DNA of 64,000 bases from contig NZ_AVPK01000007.1 in the NCBI RefSeq assembly GCF_000768685.1, positions 62,001 through 126,000 on the forward strand, written 5' to 3'. The notes below the pieces were generated by a model. It was not told where the DNA came from, ran no database searches, and was given only the letters and a program-made list of their open reading frames with translations. Positions 15,386 to 23,220 of the stretch are shown here, one piece after another. The number at the start of each line of letters is the position of its first letter. The first letter of the stretch is position 1. This DNA is from Knoellia subterranea KCTC 19937 (GTDB lineage Bacteria; Actinomycetota; Actinomycetes; Actinomycetales; Dermatophilaceae). The position numbers were made by a program, and so were the translations under genes.

Positions 15386-17473
15386 ATGAGCCGGTCACTG
15401 CCCACCACGGACGAGGACCTGCCCTCCTCACCCCTCGAACGCGCCGGCGGTCGATGGCTCCAGACGCTGGTCCTGGGCACGGCGACCTGGATCGTCGCGC
15501 TCTCGCTGCTCGCCGTTCCGCTGGCGGGCCTGGGGCTCTGGACGCCGTGGCTCATCCTGCCCCTCGCGCTGGGAGTGGCGGCTGCGAGCGGGTGGTGGGC
15601 ACACGGCATACCCTCACGGTCGTTGCCCGTCTGGACCACAGCGCTCCTCATCGCCGTGAGCGCAGGTGCCGGAATCTGGTCTGCCGCAACGCATTCGGAA
15701 CAGGTGTTGCCGCGCAGGGACTCGGCGAGCTACCTCCAGGCGGCCATCTCGATGGCCGGCACCCACGAACGACTGATCACGGTCGACCCGGCCGAGGTGG
15801 GCGGGCCGGACGTGCTCGACATCGAGGGCATCACCTTGGACAGCCCCGCCTTCTATGAGGTCGGCGACAGCGAAAACCCCTCTGTCCAGCCGCAATTCGT
15901 CATTGGTCCGGGGGCGATCTGGTCGCTGGGTGTGTGGCTCGGGGGAGCGGCGGGCGCGATGCTCCTGCCGTCCCTGACCGGTGCGATCGGCGTGCTCGCG
16001 ATCGGCCTGCTCACCGCTCGGGTCGGGGCGGCGCGCTGGTCACCACTGGCCGCGGCCGGGGTGGGGTTGTTGTTCCCGGTGCTGCACACGATGCGGTCGA
16101 CCTATTCGGAGCCGCTGGCCATGGTCACCCTCGGCGCGGGACTGCTCGCGCTCGTCATCGCCGCGCGCCAGGGGATGCGCGGCGAGCTCGGTCGGGCCGC
16201 GTTGCTGGCGGGTGTCCTCGTCGGCGGGACGGCGTTCGTCCGCATCGACGGCCTGCGCGAGACGATCCTCCTCGTCCCCGTCGCGGCGCTGGCGCTGGCG
16301 CAAGGACAGCGGTGGGCTCGGCCGCTGCTCATCGGGGCCGGGGCGTCGACGGCTCTGGCGTTCGGGGCGGCGCTGTGGCTGTCGAACCAATACCTCGGCA
16401 CGATCGCCGCGAGCCTCGTCCCACTCGTCGCCCTCGGGCTCGTCCTGGCTCTCGTGACGGCTGTCCTGCTGTGGTGGCAGAAGCGGGGAGGCGCTGTGCC
16501 GCAGCGGATTTCGCGTCTCATGCCCCAGGCGTTGGCCGGTGCGGTCGTCCTGGTCGGGCTGTTCCTCGCGAGCCGACCACTCTGGCAGACGGTGCGGCAG
16601 TCGCCCGACGACCCGGGTTCACGCGTCGTCGCCGGCCTCCAGCTCCGTCAGGGCCTCACGGTGGACGGCGGCCGCACCTATGCCGAGCAGACCGTGACCT
16701 GGCTGTCGTGGTGGGTCGGGGTGCCCGCGCTCGTCATCTCGCTCGTCGCCCTGGCGTGGGCCGCCCGTGCGGCTGCGACGCGATGGGCCGAGGGGGAGAC
16801 CCTGCAGGCCTGGACCGGCCCGCTCCTCATCTGCGCGGGGTCGACCGTCGCGACCCTGTGGCGGCCCGGCATCACGCCAGACCATCCCTGGGCCGAACGG
16901 CGCCTCGTGATCGTCCTGCCGTTCGTCGTGGTCCTGTGCGTCATGGCTGCCGCGTATGCCGTCCGCCACCTCTCGCGGCGTGCCCCCGTTGCCGTTGCGG
17001 TCGCCGCGGGGGTCGCGCTTGTGGCGGCAACGCTCGTGCCGACTGCTCTCGCGACGTGGCCACATCGTGGCGAGCGGGTGGAACTCGGCGAACTCGCCGC
17101 CGTGGAGGGCGTGTGTGCGCAGCTCGGGGAGGGTGACGTCGTGCTGGCGGTGGACTCGCGGGCCGCGAACGAGTGGCCCCAGGTCGTGCGCGGTCAATGT
17201 GGTCGCGCGGCACTCTCCACGACCGGCGCGCTGCGAAGCGACCAGGAGGCCCTGGCCGCGGCGGTCGCGGCGACGAACTCCGCGGTGACGCAGCGCGGTG
17301 GGCGACTGCTGCTCCTGGCGGCGGACTCACCCGAGGCGCTCGAGGAGCTGGGTGTCGAGCCGATCCTGCCGGCGCTCGACACGACCGTCCTCGAGGATGC
17401 CCGACTGCTCGAACGACGCCCCGACCACCTCGTCACCCTGCCCCTGCAGGTCTGGGTCGGCTCACCGAGCTGA
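15386..17473 (+). CDS. Multi-pass membrane protein, GT-C-like
   Basis: This 695-residue protein has about 12 hydrophobic helices and a soluble C-terminal region of about 120 residues. The first big loop, LPRRDSASYLQAAISMAG, has the acidic residues expected at the start of GT-C polyprenyl-sugar-dependent transferases, and a conserved-looking HPWAERRLVIVLPF segment precedes the last helices. It is probably a cell-envelope glycosyltransferase acting outside the membrane; the sugar is unknown. ATG 15386 is supported by TAGCGT 8 bases upstream (leaderless). The 13-base word at 16954 encodes AYAVRH within a helix. Confidence 0.75.
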   Translation: MSRSLPTTDEDLPSSPLERAGGRWLQTLVLGTATWIVALSLLAVPLAGLGLWTPWLILPLALGVAAASGWWAHGIPSRSLPVWTTALLIAVSAGAGIWSAATHSEQVLPRRDSASYLQAAISMAGTHERLITVDPAEVGGPDVLDIEGITLDSPAFYEVGDSENPSVQPQFVIGPGAIWSLGVWLGGAAGAMLLPSLTGAIGVLAIGLLTARVGAARWSPLAAAGVGLLFPVLHTMRSTYSEPLAMVTLGAGLLALVIAARQGMRGELGRAALLAGVLVGGTAFVRIDGLRETILLVPVAALALAQGQRWARPLLIGAGASTALAFGAALWLSNQYLGTIAASLVPLVALGLVLALVTAVLLWWQKRGGAVPQRISRLMPQALAGAVVLVGLFLASRPLWQTVRQSPDDPGSRVVAGLQLRQGLTVDGGRTYAEQTVTWLSWWVGVPALVISLVALAWAARAAATRWAEGETLQAWTGPLLICAGSTVATLWRPGITPDHPWAERRLVIVLPFVVVLCVMAAAYAVRHLSRRAPVAVAVAAGVALVAATLVPTALATWPHRGERVELGELAAVEGVCAQLGEGDVVLAVDSRAANEWPQVVRGQCGRAALSTTGALRSDQEALAAAVAATNSAVTQRGGRLLLLAADSPEALEELGVEPILPALDTTVLEDARLLERRPDHLVTLPLQVWVGSPS
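16954..16966 (+). repeat. 13-base iterated word, copy 4
   Basis: Exact GTATGCCGTCCGC within the GT-C-like gene, encoding Tyr-Ala-Val-Arg. Confidence 0.9.
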
Positions 17474-17485
17474 CCGCCGCGCGTG

Positions 17486-18280
17486 TCAGCGCGAGGTGAC
17501 GTCCTGCGGCATCCGGCGCTGCACCGCCGAGTAGGTGTGCCGGTCGGCCGCGACGATGAGACCCGGCTGGGTCGAGCGCGGTCCGTAGTCGACACCGTCG
17601 AGATGGCCCACGCGGCCGCCCGCCTCGGTCACCATGAGCGAACCCGGCGCGTGGTCCCACGCGTTCGAGCGGCTGTAGAGGATGTAGTCGACCGCGCCCT
17701 CGATCAGCTTCGGGTAGTCGACGCCGCAGCAGACCCAACTGGGTTGCAGCGCAGGGAGTTCGGCCAGGGCGTGGCCCCGCAGCGACCAGATGGACGTGGC
17801 TCCGCGCGGCTGGTCGTCCTGGCCCAGCGCAGCCCGGGTCACCCGCTCGCCGTTGCGCTCCACACCGGCGCCACGCTCGGCCACCCAGGCGACCTCGTGC
17901 TCGGGCTGCCAGATCCACGCGCGGGTCGTTTCGCCGCCGTGCGTCTCGGCGACCATCACGGCGTGGTCCGCGGACCCGTTGACGAAGTTCTTGGTGCCGT
18001 CGACGGGGTCGACGGTGAAGGCGTGCTCCGCCCCGACGTAGCGGTCAAGGATGCTCGGGTCGGCGGAGTGCGCCTCCTCACCGAGGATCACGGCGTCGGG
18101 GTAGGCCGCCGTGAGTGCCTTCGTGAGCAGCACCTCGGCCTCGCGGTCGGCGACCGTGACGAGGTCACCGGGGTTCTTCTCGATCACCTCACCGTCGGCG
18201 AGGGAGCGGAATCGCGGAGTGATGACCTCGGCGGCCACCTGCTTCATGAGTTCGAGCACCTCTGGTGTGTCCACGGACAC
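17486..18280 (-). CDS. Inositol monophosphatase family protein
   Basis: This 264-residue phosphatase has the metal-binding motifs of the IMPase/FBPase superfamily: GEEAHS, DPVDGTKNFVNG, and WDHAPGSLMVTEAGG near the C-terminus. It hydrolyses a phosphate ester such as inositol-1-phosphate, histidinol phosphate or 3'-phosphoadenosine phosphate; the motifs alone do not decide. GTG 18280 (VSVDTPEVL) or GTG 18274 fit the family length. A perfect dyad, TGTGTCC-AC-GGACACA at 18266-18281, overlaps the start codons and could be an operator. It lies downstream of the M14-type hydrolase gene on the same strand. Confidence 0.88.
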   Translation of the reverse strand: MSVDTPEVLELMKQVAAEVITPRFRSLADGEVIEKNPGDLVTVADREAEVLLTKALTAAYPDAVILGEEAHSADPSILDRYVGAEHAFTVDPVDGTKNFVNGSADHAVMVAETHGGETTRAWIWQPEHEVAWVAERGAGVERNGERVTRAALGQDDQPRGATSIWSLRGHALAELPALQPSWVCCGVDYPKLIEGAVDYILYSRSNAWDHAPGSLMVTEAGGRVGHLDGVDYGPRSTQPGLIVAADRHTYSAVQRRMPQDVTSR

Positions 18281-18301
18281 ACACGCTTCCACACGAGGTG
18301 G

Positions 18302-18314
18302 GCGGACGGCATAC
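18302..18314 (-). repeat. 13-base iterated word, copy 5
   Basis: Exact reverse-complement copy in the 46-base gap between the M14-type gene and the IMPase gene. Confidence 0.9.
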
Positions 18315-18326
18315 CGGGGTGTGGGT

Positions 18327-19394
18327 CTAGAGGACCGAGATCTCGTCGAGCGCATCGAACGCTTCGGCCGCCTGGGGATGATCCGGTATGCCGGGTGGCT
18401 CGGCTCCCTCGATCTCGGCGATGTGGACGAGGGCGTCCCCTCGGTTGACGAGGGGCGCCGTCGTGCGGCCGATGACGACGCCCGAACGGTCGGCCTTGAC
18501 GAGGCGCAGCGTCTTGCCGAACGAATTGCTCAGCCCGCCGAGCCGGTCACCGACCTCGACCCGCTGTCCGAGGGTCGCGTCGAGGTTGACGATGCCGGTG
18601 CGGCGAGCACGGACCCAGCCGGTGCGGCGGCTCACGAGGACCGGCGGGGGCGTGGCCAGGGCGTCGTTGTTGAGCGTGTCGGCGTCGACCATGTCGAGGG
18701 CCGCAAGGACGCGCAGGACGCCCGCGACACCGGCCTCGATCGCCCACGCATCGAAGCGCATCGCCTCGCCGGACTCGAACAGCAGGACCGTCGCTCCGCG
18801 TTCGCGCGCGGCCGCCCGGAGCGACCCGTCGCGCAGCTTGGCGTGGACGATGACCGGCGCCCCGAACGCCTCGGCGAGCGCGCGCGTGCGGGGGTCGTCG
18901 AGGTCGGCGCGGATCTGGGGGAGATTGGTGCGACGGTCCGAGCCGGTGTGGAGGTCGATGCCGACCTCGCACTTGTCGATGACCTCGCGCATCATCAGGT
19001 GCGCGATGCGACCGGCGAGCGAACCGCGCGCCGACCCGGGGAACGACCGGTTGAGGTCACGCCGGTCGGGCAGGTAGCGGTCGCCCGCCATGAACCCGTG
19101 CACGTTGACGATCGGGACGGCGAGCAGCGTGCCGCGGAACGTCTTGGCCGACAGCCGTGACAGCACCCGGCGGATGACCTCGACGCCGACGACCTCGTCG
19201 CCGTGGATGGCCGCGTTGACCCAGACGACGGGGCCGTCGTGGCGGCCGTGAATGACGCGCACCGGCAGGCTGATCTCGGAGCCGGTGACGAGCTTGGTGA
19301 TGGGCAGCCCGATCTCGCGGGTGTGGCCGGGGCGGACCTTGACCGTGCCGATCGCGAACGACGGTCGGGGGGTGCGCGGGGTCGTGGCGCTCAC
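18327..19394 (-). CDS. M14-type hydrolase (succinylglutamate desuccinylase/aspartoacylase family)
   Basis: This 355-residue zinc hydrolase has the first zinc-ligand pair in AAIHGDEVVG, the substrate-binding DRRDLNRSFPG and the third ligand in GIDLHTG. The C-terminal about 100 residues form a beta-rich domain (TGIVNLDATLGQRVEVGDRLG) like the lipoyl-type domain of this subfamily. Members remove acyl or aminoacyl groups from carboxyl-terminal or side-chain amides. GTG 19394 overlaps the retropepsin-like protease stop (GTGA), so the two are coupled. With the divergent RimK-like ligase it forms a predicted peptide-ligation/deligation module, in which this enzyme would remove the added residue. Confidence 0.87.
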   Translation of the reverse strand: MSATTPRTPRPSFAIGTVKVRPGHTREIGLPITKLVTGSEISLPVRVIHGRHDGPVVWVNAAIHGDEVVGVEVIRRVLSRLSAKTFRGTLLAVPIVNVHGFMAGDRYLPDRRDLNRSFPGSARGSLAGRIAHLMMREVIDKCEVGIDLHTGSDRRTNLPQIRADLDDPRTRALAEAFGAPVIVHAKLRDGSLRAAARERGATVLLFESGEAMRFDAWAIEAGVAGVLRVLAALDMVDADTLNNDALATPPPVLVSRRTGWVRARRTGIVNLDATLGQRVEVGDRLGGLSNSFGKTLRLVKADRSGVVIGRTTAPLVNRGDALVHIAEIEGAEPPGIPDHPQAAEAFDALDEISVL

Positions 19395-19870
19395 GCGCGG
19401 CCCCGGTTGCGACGGCGTAACGCGAGCTTCGGCCGGCCGCCGAGGTAGGACTGCGACGGGTCGACGAGGAAGCCCTGCTCGAGCGCCTCACGTCCGATGA
19501 GCATCCGGAACCCCATCTCGTCGCGGTTGCTCAGCGTCACCTCGGCCGTCACCTCGCGCCGGCCCAGGACGAGGTCGAGCATGACGACGATGCGGTCCTC
19601 GGAGAGGCCGTTGGACGAGCGGACGACGCGCTCGTCGGCGATGGGTCGTTCGACGACGACGGCGTCCTCGTGGCTGCCCTGCCACGGGTGGATGGAGAAG
19701 CGAACCCAGCGCTCACCATCGCGCTCGAAGCGGTCGACGTCGAAGGCGTGCAGCGACGAAGTCCTCGCCCCCGTGTCGACCTTGGCCTTGATCCACGGAA
19801 CCTTCGCGGACGGCATACGCACCCACTCACGCCACCCGACGTGGATGGTTTGATGGGTTGCTCCGGACAC
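19391..19870 (-). CDS. RimK-associated retropepsin-like protease (PF05618 type)
   Basis: This 159-residue protein contains IKAKVDTGARTSSLHA, the Asp-Thr-Gly motif of retropepsin-like aspartic proteases, and RMLIGREAL, the second hydrophobic flap-linked block. The family was once annotated as ATP-dependent zinc protease. It is commonly encoded beside RimK-like ATP-grasp ligases, as here with only 25 bases between divergent starts. GTG 19870 is supported by GAGAGGA upstream and by family similarity from HVGWREWV. The 13-base word at 19806 encodes MPSA in a loop just after that segment. Confidence 0.85.
   Translation of the reverse strand: MSGATHQTIHVGWREWVRMPSAKVPWIKAKVDTGARTSSLHAFDVDRFERDGERWVRFSIHPWQGSHEDAVVVERPIADERVVRSSNGLSEDRIVVMLDLVLGRREVTAEVTLSNRDEMGFRMLIGREALEQGFLVDPSQSYLGGRPKLALRRRNRGRA
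19806..19818 (-). repeat. 13-base iterated word, copy 6
   Basis: Exact reverse-complement copy inside the protease gene; the coding strand reads Met-Pro-Ser-Ala. Confidence 0.9.
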
Positions 19871-19895
19871 CCGACCATCCTCTCAGGTACCCCAC

Positions 19896-21086
19896 ATGAA
19901 GCTTGCGATTCTCTCCCGCGCGCCCCGGGCCTATTCGACCCAGCGACTGCGCACGGCCGCCCTCGACCGCGGACACGACGTCAAGGTGCTCAACACCCTG
20001 CGCTTCGCGATCGACCTGTCCGGGCCGGAGCCGGACCTGCAGTTCCGCGGACGTCCGCTGTCGGACTACGACGCGATCCTGCCGCGGATCGGCAACTCGA
20101 TCACCTATTTCGGCACGGCCGTGGTGCGCCAGTTCGAGCAGATGGACGTCTACACGCCCAACACCGCCAACGGCATCTCGAACTCGCGCGACAAGCTGCG
20201 TGCCACCCAGATCCTGTCCCGCCACCAGATCGGTATGCCGGCCACGACCTTCGTGCGCAACCGCGCCGATGTGCCCGCCGCCATCGAACGCGTGGGCGGC
20301 GCTCCCGTCGTCATCAAGTTGCTCGAGGGCACCCAGGGGATCGGGGTCATCCTCGCGCCCGACAACAAGGTCGCCGAGGCGATCATCGAGACGCTCCAGA
20401 GCACGAGCCAGAACGTCCTCATCCAGAGCTTCGTCAAGGAGAGCCGCGGGCGCGACATCCGGGCGCTCGTCGTCGGGGACCGGGTCGTCGCTGCGATGCG
20501 CCGCCGCGCGCAGGGTGACGAGTTCCGGTCCAACGTCCACCGCGGCGGGTCGGTCGAGGCCGTGACGCTGGAGCCCGAGTTCGAGCAGGCGGCGGTGCGG
20601 TCGGCGCAGATCATGGGTCTGCGCGTAGCCGGTGTCGACATGCTCGAGGGCAATGACGGGCCGCAGGTCATGGAAGTCAACTCCTCACCCGGCCTGCAGG
20701 GCATCGAGGCCGCAACGAAGCTCGACGTCGCCGGCGCGATCATCGACTACATCAGCAACCAGGTCGCCTTCCCCGAGATCGATGTGCGTCAGCGCCTCAC
20801 TGTCTCAACGGGATACGGCGTGGCCGAGCTCGTCGTCCATGGCAGTGCGGACCTCGTCGGCAAGACCATCGCCGAGTCCGGGCTCGAGGACCGCGACATC
20901 ACAGTGCTGACTCTGCACCGGGGCACGACGGTCATCCCGAACCCCCGTCGCCGCACGGCCCTCGAGCCGAACGACCGGCTGCTCTGCTTCGGCAAGCTCG
21001 AGGAGATGCGCTCGATGATCCCCGAGCGCCGTCGCCGCCGGGCCAAGGTCCGTCGCCTCCCGAAGGAGCCGATCCACGACGCCTGA
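19896..21086 (+). CDS. RimK-like ATP-grasp ligase fused to an RCK_C (TrkA_C) domain
   Basis: This 396-residue protein has an N-terminal RimK domain (MKLAILSRAPRAYSTQRL, PRIGNSITYFG), an ATP-grasp core with VIKLLEGTQGIGV, RGRDIRALVVG and EVNSSPGLQGIE, ending near residue 290. Residues about 300-375 form a separate RCK_C/TrkA_C ligand-binding domain (TGYGVAELVVHGSADLVGKTI, NDRLLCFGKLEEM), and a basic tail follows. RimK enzymes add glutamate or similar residues to a protein C-terminus or a small acceptor. The RCK_C domain normally senses nucleotides such as c-di-AMP in potassium transporters, suggesting allosteric control. It is divergent from its protease/hydrolase partners. The substrate is unknown. 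Confidence 0.88.
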   Translation: MKLAILSRAPRAYSTQRLRTAALDRGHDVKVLNTLRFAIDLSGPEPDLQFRGRPLSDYDAILPRIGNSITYFGTAVVRQFEQMDVYTPNTANGISNSRDKLRATQILSRHQIGMPATTFVRNRADVPAAIERVGGAPVVIKLLEGTQGIGVILAPDNKVAEAIIETLQSTSQNVLIQSFVKESRGRDIRALVVGDRVVAAMRRRAQGDEFRSNVHRGGSVEAVTLEPEFEQAAVRSAQIMGLRVAGVDMLEGNDGPQVMEVNSSPGLQGIEAATKLDVAGAIIDYISNQVAFPEIDVRQRLTVSTGYGVAELVVHGSADLVGKTIAESGLEDRDITVLTLHRGTTVIPNPRRRTALEPNDRLLCFGKLEEMRSMIPERRRRRAKVRRLPKEPIHDA

Positions 21087-21274
21087 GCTCCTGTCGTCGA
21101 GACGACCAGGTGTGGCCGAGACGACGAGTTCGAGGTGGTCGTCGCCCAGATGTGGTCGTCTCGCGCCAGAGTTCTTGGCCCAACCCTCCACCCGTCGGGC
21201 CATGATCGTCCGTATCCCTTTGTGAGGCATCCACTTAAGGGGTGCGACGACGTCGACGTGTGAGGGGGTGGGCA
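21087..21274. other. Intergenic region with reiterated GACGAC
   Basis: No gene seen. CGAGACGACCA (21098-21108) and TGGTCGTCTCG (21153-21163) are perfect 11-bp complements separated by 44 bases that contain further GAGACGAC copies, so several alternative hairpins are possible. It may end rimK transcription. A GAGGGGG ribosome-binding site at 21262-21268 serves GTG 21275. Confidence 0.45.
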
Positions 21275-21790
21275 GTGGCCGACCGCGAGGCCTTCGACGA
21301 CTATGTGCGTGAGCGCTGGGCACCGCTGCTGCGCACCGCCACGCTGCTCACGGGCGACCGGCACTCTGCCGAGGATCTCGTCCAGGAGACGCTGATCCGG
21401 GCCGCCCAACGGTGGAGCCGGGTGGATCCCGCGACGGCCGACGCCTACGTCCGACGCATCCTCTACACGCGATCGGTCGATGCGTGGCGGTGGCGTCGGC
21501 ACCAGCCGGATCCCGCGGAGGGTGGCGGCGACCTCGTCGACGGGACCGATGTGGCGGGGGTGGTGGACACCCGGCTGACCCTGGCCGCGGCCCTGCGGAG
21601 GCTGACGCCACGACAGCGCGCGGTCCTCGTCGCGCGCTTCTATGAGGACCGGACCGAGGTCCAGACGGCCCAGGTCCTCGGCTGCTCCGTGAACACGGTC
21701 AAGTCGCAGACGAGGCACGCGCTCGATCGCCTGAGGGTGCTGGCACCCGAACTCGCGGAGACGTTCGGACGCAAGGAGACGGTGCGATGA
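21275..21790 (+). CDS. SigE-family ECF sigma factor
   Basis: This 171-residue sigma factor has region 2 (FDDYVRERWAPLLRTATLLT, DLVQETLIRAAQRW) and region 4 (LTPRQRAVLVARFYEDRTEVQTAQVLGC, TVKSQTRHALDRL), typical of the actinobacterial SigE/ECF group. GTG 21275 is chosen over GTG 21242 and 21260 because a GAGGGGG ribosome-binding site sits 6 bases upstream. Its ATGA overlap with the next gene couples it to a membrane protein that is probably its regulator. Confidence 0.9.
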   Translation: MADREAFDDYVRERWAPLLRTATLLTGDRHSAEDLVQETLIRAAQRWSRVDPATADAYVRRILYTRSVDAWRWRRHQPDPAEGGGDLVDGTDVAGVVDTRLTLAAALRRLTPRQRAVLVARFYEDRTEVQTAQVLGCSVNTVKSQTRHALDRLRVLAPELAETFGRKETVR

Positions 21791-23169
21791 GCACGGACCA
21801 ACTGTCGACCGCGCTGCGGGACCTCGTCGCGGACGCCGACCGGGGCGCGGTGGCTCCGAACGGCGACGACCTCTGGTCGGCAGGACGCCGTCGACGCCTG
21901 ACCTCGCGCGCCGTGCCGGTGGGCGTGGTCGCGTGCCTCATCGCTCTGGTGGCCATGGTGTTGTGGCCCGCCGGCCCGCCTCGGGCCGCCGTGCCCGCGG
22001 AGCGGCTCGATGATCAGGTCTCGCAGCAGTTGACGTCGTATCCGGAGAACATCGCCAAGCCGCCCTTCCTCGATGTCGCGGACACGCCGGGCGTCACCGC
22101 AGCCATCGTCCCCGCTGCCAGTGGGGCGGCTGCCCCGTATGCCGTCTCGCCGCGCGGTCAGGTGACCCGCCTTCACCTCGCGTCGATGGGTGAGGGCTTC
22201 GCGCCCGACGCCTGGTCGTTGTCACCGGACGGTCGCTGGCTCGCGTTCGGGACCATCGTCACCGACCTCGTGGACGGGCGCCCACTGCTCGCGCCCGCTG
22301 AGCAGAGTTGGGTGGAGCGGCAGTGGCCCATGCCGCCGGAGCCGGGGTGGTGGTCGCCGGACTCGCGGCGGGTCTTTGTGGGTGGGTTCAACCAGGGGAC
22401 GCCGACCTCGGCAGGGGTGCTCATCGGCACTGATGGCACAGTCGGCGCGGTGCCGCTCGTCGAGGACGGCGTCTCCCCGATCTTCGCCGGGTGGCTCGAC
22501 GACGACACCCTCCTCGCACTCCTCGACCTCGGTCCCGGGACGTCGCGGCTCGAGGTTCGGACGTGGACCATCGGCGATCCGTCGTGGCAGGCCAACGGCG
22601 CGATCGTGTCGTGGCTGGACACGGACGACGCGTCGACTGTGCGGGCGCTGATGTCGCCCGACGGGCAGCGTCTGTTGCTGACCGCCTCTGCGACGGACCT
22701 GGAGACGCAGGAACTGAACCAGACCGTCGCGATGATGTTCGACCCGCGCACGGGGGACCAGTTGGGTATGCCGCTGACCGACGGATCGGTCAGTCCAGCG
22801 GATTGGTCAGAAGGAAGCTTCGTCGGGTGGGACGGCTGGGGGTGCCGTCCGGTGTGGCGCAATGGCCTTCCGGTGCTTACCGACGGTGACGTCGCCGGGT
22901 TCGTGCGCGACCGCTTCGGGAATTTCGAGGTGGTCTCGGTGTCGTCCCGCTACGACGAACCCTGTGTCGCGTTCGCCGGCAACGAGCTGCGTGGCACGCC
23001 CGTCACGGATCGGGGACTGATGTGGAAGGAGCGGCTGTCGGCGTGGGGGCTGCCCCTGCTCACGGGTTTGCTCGTCGTCCTCGGCCTGGGGTGGTGGATC
23101 CGGCGACGGAAGGGGTCCTGGCGGCAACCGCTGCGACGCCGCCCGATGATCATCGGCCGACTCTTCTGA
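21787..23169 (+). CDS. Membrane protein coupled to the ECF sigma factor (putative anti-sigma factor)
   Basis: This 460-residue protein has a short cytoplasmic N-terminus (STDQLSTALRDLVADAD), one helix at about residues 45-65 (PVGVVACLIALVAMVLW), a large extracytoplasmic domain with WD40-like or beta-propeller-like repeats (LSPDGRWLAFG, WSPDSRRVFVGG, MSPDGQRLLL), a second helix near residue 425 and a basic tail. This layout and the ATGA overlap with the sigma gene suggest an anti-sigma factor with an outer sensory propeller. No zinc-binding anti-sigma HxxxCxxC motif is present, so the mode of inhibition is unknown. Confidence 0.75.
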   Translation: MSTDQLSTALRDLVADADRGAVAPNGDDLWSAGRRRRLTSRAVPVGVVACLIALVAMVLWPAGPPRAAVPAERLDDQVSQQLTSYPENIAKPPFLDVADTPGVTAAIVPAASGAAAPYAVSPRGQVTRLHLASMGEGFAPDAWSLSPDGRWLAFGTIVTDLVDGRPLLAPAEQSWVERQWPMPPEPGWWSPDSRRVFVGGFNQGTPTSAGVLIGTDGTVGAVPLVEDGVSPIFAGWLDDDTLLALLDLGPGTSRLEVRTWTIGDPSWQANGAIVSWLDTDDASTVRALMSPDGQRLLLTASATDLETQELNQTVAMMFDPRTGDQLGMPLTDGSVSPADWSEGSFVGWDGWGCRPVWRNGLPVLTDGDVAGFVRDRFGNFEVVSVSSRYDEPCVAFAGNELRGTPVTDRGLMWKERLSAWGLPLLTGLLVVLGLGWWIRRRKGSWRQPLRRRPMIIGRLF

Positions 23170-23220
23170 CGCCCGATGCCGGTAGCTCGGCGCCGGTCGG
23201 TCGGTGCAGGTCGGGCAGGG

